DNA of 9,106 nucleotides, taken from NCBI GenBank assembly GCA_011046055.1, contig DSBN01000151.1:1-9106 (forward strand), in the 5' to 3' direction. The notes under the pieces were generated by a model that ran no database searches, was not told where the DNA came from, and worked only from the letters and a program-made list of their open reading frames with translations. The position numbers and the translations under genes were made by a program. Below are positions 6,954 to 9,106 of the stretch, in pieces. Within the stretch, counting starts at the first letter, position 1; each line of letters begins with the position of its first letter. Source of the stretch: Sediminispirochaeta sp. (GTDB lineage Bacteria; Spirochaetota; Spirochaetia; DSM-16054; Sediminispirochaetaceae).

Positions 6954-6971
6954 CGGTACCCGGCTATTTTT
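6946..6971. terminator. Bidirectional terminator overlapping the amidohydrolase stop
   Basis: AAAAATAGC (6946-6954) pairs with GCTATTTTT (6963-6971), nine pairs, with an additional G-C pair inside a G-G mismatch and a TACC loop. Ts end the hairpin on both strands. The TAG stop codon (6951-6953) and the last lysine codon are part of the left arm. It should stop transcription of the amidohydrolase before the dehydrogenase gene, which therefore needs its own promoter. Confidence 0.75.
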
Positions 6972-7008
6972 GTAGTTTCTGGTGCCGAGAAGCGGCATGC
7001 GAAAACTA
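6953..7008. repeat. Structured repeat, copy A
   Basis: A 56-base unit that aligns with 9043-9097 at 44 of 55 positions plus one gap (hand count). It consists of the right part of the terminator hairpin followed by a second stem-loop. The outer stem is TAGTTTC (6973-6979) with GAAAACTA (7001-7008, one bulged A). After an asymmetric internal loop, the inner stem is TGCCG (6983-6987) with CGGCA (6993-6997), loop AGAAG. The orientation of the unit is arbitrary. It lies between the amidohydrolase and the dehydrogenase genes. Confidence 0.75.
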
Positions 7009-7056
7009 AAGTGCGAATAGTATTATACAAGACGGAGACGGCAACAGGAGGATGAT

Positions 7057-8238
7057 ATGAAAAATTTTCAACTGCAGATTCCAACCAAGGTCTTTTTTGG
7101 TGAAGGAGTCTTGGACAAACTTGGGGCCGAGGCCGCACAAATCGGACGAAAGGCGCTCTTGGTCTACGGCCAGGGCAGCATCAAGCGCAACGGCGTCTAC
7201 GACAAGGTCACCGCACAGCTCGCCGAGGCGGGTATCGAGACCGTAGAGCACCCGGGAGTCAAACCCAACCCCGTACTCTCCCACGCCGAGGAGGGGGTCC
7301 GCCTGGCCGCCGAGGGAGCCGCCGACATGATCGTCGCCGTCGGCGGGGGGAGCGTGATCGACGAGGCCAAGGCCATCGCCCTCGGCGCCCGCAACGCCCC
7401 GCCGCTGTGGGACTTTTATACCCGAAAAAGGACGGCCGACGACGCGCTGCCGATCATCGCGGTGCAGACCGTACCGGCCACCTCCTCGGAGATGAACGCC
7501 GCCTCGGTGCTCACCAACGACGGGACCAAGGAGAAGTTCAGCGCCCGGGCGACCAGCCTCTTTCCCAAAGCCGCCTTCCTCGATCCGACGGTCACCACCG
7601 GCATACCCCTGCGGTACACCGCCTACGCCTGCACCGACATCCTCTCGCACATGATGGAGGGCTACTTCACCACCACCGCCGAGTGGATTCCAATCCAGGA
7701 CGGGATGGTCGAAGGCATCAGCCGTGGCGTCATCGAGGCGATGCAACGGCTCCTGAGCGATCCCAAAGACCTGGAGGCACGCTCGGCGGTGATGTGGGCC
7801 GGAGCCCTAGCCTGGAGCGGACTGCTCAACGCCGGAGTCGAAGGCGCGGCGCTGCCCAACCACATGATCGAACACCCCCTGAGCGCCCACCACGACATCG
7901 CCCACGGGGCGGGCCTGTCCATCGTGATCCCCGCCTGGCTAAGGCACATGAAGCCCCACATATCCAAGCGAATCGTCCGTTTCGGTCGGCGGATTTTGGG
8001 CGCCTCCGAGCAGCTCGAGGGTCTGTCCGAGGACGCCCAGGCCGACCGGGTGATTGAGATGCTGGAATCCTGGTACCGCCGAATCGGTACGCCGGTCACC
8101 TTCGCCGAAGGGGGTATCGTCGATCCGGACATCGAGGCCCTCACCGAACAGGCGCTGAAGCTGGCCGAGTACTGGGGTATTCGCGGCTACAGCGCCGAAG
8201 ACGTGAAAAGTATCTACCATCTCTGCGGGCGCGCTTGA
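7057..8238 (+). CDS. Iron-containing alcohol dehydrogenase (YqhD/BdhA-like)
   Basis: NAD(P)H-dependent alcohol/aldehyde oxidoreductase of the group III (iron-containing) family, 393 residues, usual length. The N-terminal dinucleotide domain shows IPTKVFFGEGVLDKLG (8-23), and GGGSVID at 96-102 binds the cofactor pyrophosphate. ATSSEMNAASVLT (141-153) is a family hallmark. Metal ligands by analogy with YqhD are D194 and H198 (TDILSHMMEGY), H269 (NHMIEHPL) and H283 (DIAHGAGL). AGGAGG (7046-7051) lies five bases before the ATG. TATTAT at 7021-7026 could be a -10 box, but no convincing -35 is present at normal spacing. Members of this subgroup often reduce toxic or fermentative aldehydes; direction and substrate here are inferred. 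It shares the high GC of the amidohydrolase, but the terminator between them argues against a simple operon. Confidence 0.95.
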   Translation: MKNFQLQIPTKVFFGEGVLDKLGAEAAQIGRKALLVYGQGSIKRNGVYDKVTAQLAEAGIETVEHPGVKPNPVLSHAEEGVRLAAEGAADMIVAVGGGSVIDEAKAIALGARNAPPLWDFYTRKRTADDALPIIAVQTVPATSSEMNAASVLTNDGTKEKFSARATSLFPKAAFLDPTVTTGIPLRYTAYACTDILSHMMEGYFTTTAEWIPIQDGMVEGISRGVIEAMQRLLSDPKDLEARSAVMWAGALAWSGLLNAGVEGAALPNHMIEHPLSAHHDIAHGAGLSIVIPAWLRHMKPHISKRIVRFGRRILGASEQLEGLSEDAQADRVIEMLESWYRRIGTPVTFAEGGIVDPDIEALTEQALKLAEYWGIRGYSAEDVKSIYHLCGRA

Positions 8239-8289
8239 GGGGTATATAACTGAAGCCGGCTGCCGGGTCCCGCTTGCCGTGGGAAAACT

Positions 8290-8712
8290 CTACTCTTCTC
8301 GTGTATAAAATGGATTTTCTATTCTGATACCGAAATAGAACTGACCGGTATTCAGATGCTCGGAGTAAATAACATCGCACCGGGCAAACTCCGCATTGCT
8401 GACGATGCAGGCATCCCAGAAGTTTATCTGATACGTTTTTTTTATCTCCACCGCCCGGCGGATCATCGAGGAGGATTGTCTGACCACCTCCATCCTTTCC
8501 AGCAGATGAATCTGTCGAAGGACGACCTCTTCCTTTTGCCCCAGTTTGTCCAGAGCAACATTCGCGTACTCTTGAAGGACTTGGGTCGAAAGCGCTCCCT
8601 CGCCGGATTTCATGAGCTGCGAGATGAGTTGAACCGCCTTTTCCTGTTTCCAGGGTACTCGTCTATCGTTGGCATATATAAGAACGTTTGTATCGATAAA
8701 GAACTTCACCAT
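8290..8712 (-). CDS. PIN-domain toxin, VapC-like ribonuclease
   Basis: Predicted single-domain PIN nuclease, 140 residues, toxin of a VapBC-like pair; these cleave RNA with Mg2+ bound by acidic residues. Visible acidic positions are D7 in FFIDTNVLIYA, E48 in VLQEYANV and D100 in NFWDACIV. The fourth region reads YSEHLNTGQ (116-124), where many relatives have SED; E118 could serve as the acid and H119 takes the usual D place. The ATG at 8710-8712 has no good Shine-Dalgarno, and the antitoxin stop is only eight bases upstream, so it is probably translated by coupling to the antitoxin. It converges on the dehydrogenase gene, ending 51 bases from that gene's stop. Confidence 0.88.
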   Translation of the reverse strand: MVKFFIDTNVLIYANDRRVPWKQEKAVQLISQLMKSGEGALSTQVLQEYANVALDKLGQKEEVVLRQIHLLERMEVVRQSSSMIRRAVEIKKTYQINFWDACIVSNAEFARCDVIYSEHLNTGQFYFGIRIENPFYTREE

Positions 8713-8720
8713 GGGGATAT

Positions 8721-8951
8721 CTATTTTCGTCGATTCTCTTCAGCCCGATTGAAATGGTAACCGGGGGCGGATTCTCCAGCGTATTCTCGGCAGAGGATTG
8801 TAAACTCCTCCGCCGCCCTATCTCCGTCCATTTCACCGGTAATCTGTTCAAGGTAAGCACGTATGAGATTATTCAGAGATGAACGGTGTTGTTTCGCATA
8901 CTCCCGGGCTCTTTTAATGAGCTTTTCATCCGCGGACAGGGTAATATTCAT
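8721..8951 (-). CDS. Ribbon-helix-helix antitoxin (VapB-like)
   Basis: Small DNA-binding antitoxin of about 76 residues. The N-terminal ITLSADEKLIKRAREYAKQH gives one strand and a helix, followed by RSSLNNLIRAYLEQI as the second helix: a ribbon-helix-helix domain like that of antitoxins paired with PIN toxins. The remaining C-terminal half (about residues 43-76), charged and proline-poor, would wrap the toxin. Two ATGs are adjacent (8952-8954 and 8949-8951); AGGAGG is one base from the first and four from the second, so the second is preferred. It is the first gene of the pair, eight bases ahead of the toxin, the normal antitoxin-toxin order. Confidence 0.85.
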   Translation of the reverse strand: MNITLSADEKLIKRAREYAKQHRSSLNNLIRAYLEQITGEMDGDRAAEEFTILCREYAGESAPGYHFNRAEENRRK

Positions 8952-8964
8952 CATCCCTCCTTAC

Positions 8965-9014
8965 GTGCAATATGTGCACACTTAGAATTCAGCACATAAG
9001 CGCACATCAATCAA
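8965..9014 (-). promoter_or_regulatory. Operator repeats and possible promoter of the toxin-antitoxin pair
   Basis: A perfect inverted repeat GTGCA-N5-TGCAC (8965-8979) partly overlaps a TGTGCACA palindrome (8973-8980). On the plus strand GCACA recurs at 8976, 8992 and 9002, so half-sites for a ribbon-helix-helix repressor fill the region. A possible promoter read leftwards is TTGATT (9009-9014) and TGAATT (8986-8991), 17 bases apart; the -10 is poor. Autorepression by the antitoxin, alone or with the toxin, is inferred from these half-sites. Confidence 0.55.
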
Positions 9015-9035
9015 ATTATTCATGGCTTCTAATAT

Positions 9036-9061
9036 GAAAAGAGCCGTACCCGGCTGTTTTC
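9036..9061. terminator. Bidirectional terminator-like hairpin
   Basis: GAAAA-G-AGCCG (9036-9046) pairs with CGGCT-G-TTTTC (9051-9061): ten pairs, one G-G mismatch, loop TACC. Ts follow the stem on both strands. No gene in the window ends here on either strand, so its job must concern a gene to the right or it is simply part of the repeat. Confidence 0.55.
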
Positions 9062-9097
9062 ATTGTTTCGAGTGCTGCGAAGCAGCATGAGAAACTA
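9043..9097. repeat. Structured repeat, copy B
   Basis: Second copy of the unit at 6953-7008. After the terminator-like stem, GTTTC (9065-9069) pairs with GAAAC (9091-9095), and TGCTGC (9073-9078) with GCAGCA (9082-9087) around GAA. The C-G pair of copy A (6986/6994) is T-A here (9076/9084), so pairing is kept while sequence changes. It lies upstream of the toxin-antitoxin promoter, close to the right edge of the window. Confidence 0.75.
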
Positions 9098-9106
9098 TTA
9101 TGAAAA

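Noticed and set aside
5771..7009. A long plus-strand reading frame (412 codons) over the amidohydrolase gene
   Set aside because: It is an alternate frame of a GC-rich gene: arginine- and proline-rich, low complexity and without domains, while the 5796-6953 frame has all amidohydrolase motifs.
7006..7746. Long frames overlapping the dehydrogenase on both strands, including 7407-8057 plus
   Set aside because: They are shadows of a GC-rich gene with glycine/arginine/histidine-rich translations; the iron-dehydrogenase frame is unambiguous.
8251..8292. A possible third copy of the structured repeat (TGCCG ... GAAAACT) between the dehydrogenase and the toxin
   Set aside because: Only short pieces match, the terminator-like half is missing and the stems do not form.
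1..9106. CRISPR arrays, tRNA or rRNA genes, transposases and phage genes
   Set aside because: No regularly spaced repeats, cloverleaf sequences or recognisable mobile-element proteins were seen on either strand.
9100..9106. An ATG at the right edge as a new gene start
   Set aside because: Only seven bases remain and no Shine-Dalgarno precedes it.

Overview
The window comes from a bacterial chromosome. Two secreted proteins have N-terminal lipoprotein signals (the BMP-type binding protein and a CsgG-like protein), and the CsgG-like family is usually found in diderm (Gram-negative-type) bacteria. Long lysine-rich signal peptides with loose lipoboxes, a BMP/TmpC-type lipoprotein and a CsgG-like lipoprotein would fit a spirochaete. 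That is only an inference from gene content; nothing here fixes the taxon.

Left part, positions 1-3507, minus strand: the start of a BMP-type ABC importer operon in the order lipoprotein, double-domain ATPase, permease. The permease runs off the left edge. A strong hairpin sits between the lipoprotein and ATPase genes. Positions 3508-3697 form a divergent promoter region with two near-consensus promoters back to back and an AT-rich, palindrome-rich core between them. It drives the importer leftwards and a LacI-family regulator rightwards (3698-4711). This is the usual layout of a locally regulated uptake locus for a nucleoside or similar small solute. The LacI stop codon overlaps an ATG (TGATG) that opens what looks like a broken downstream gene (4711-4991), readable only if three homopolymer-length changes are repaired.

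Middle part, 5004-5795: a small CsgG-like lipoprotein gene on the minus strand, with its own TATAAT promoter. A divergent promoter for the next gene abuts it.

Right part, 5796-8238: two visibly more GC-rich plus-strand genes, a metal-dependent amidohydrolase of unknown substrate, apparently leaderless, and an iron-containing alcohol dehydrogenase. The amidohydrolase stop codon lies inside a terminator hairpin. This is followed by a 56-base structured repeat, found again near the right edge (9043-9097) with a compensating base-pair change. Between the two copies lie the dehydrogenase and a minus-strand VapBC-like toxin-antitoxin pair (8290-8951) with GCACA repeats in its promoter region.

Most of the window is ordinary metabolic and transport gene content. 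The points most worth a second look are the broken gene behind lacI, the paired structured repeats, and the leaderless amidohydrolase with a dyad over its -35 box.
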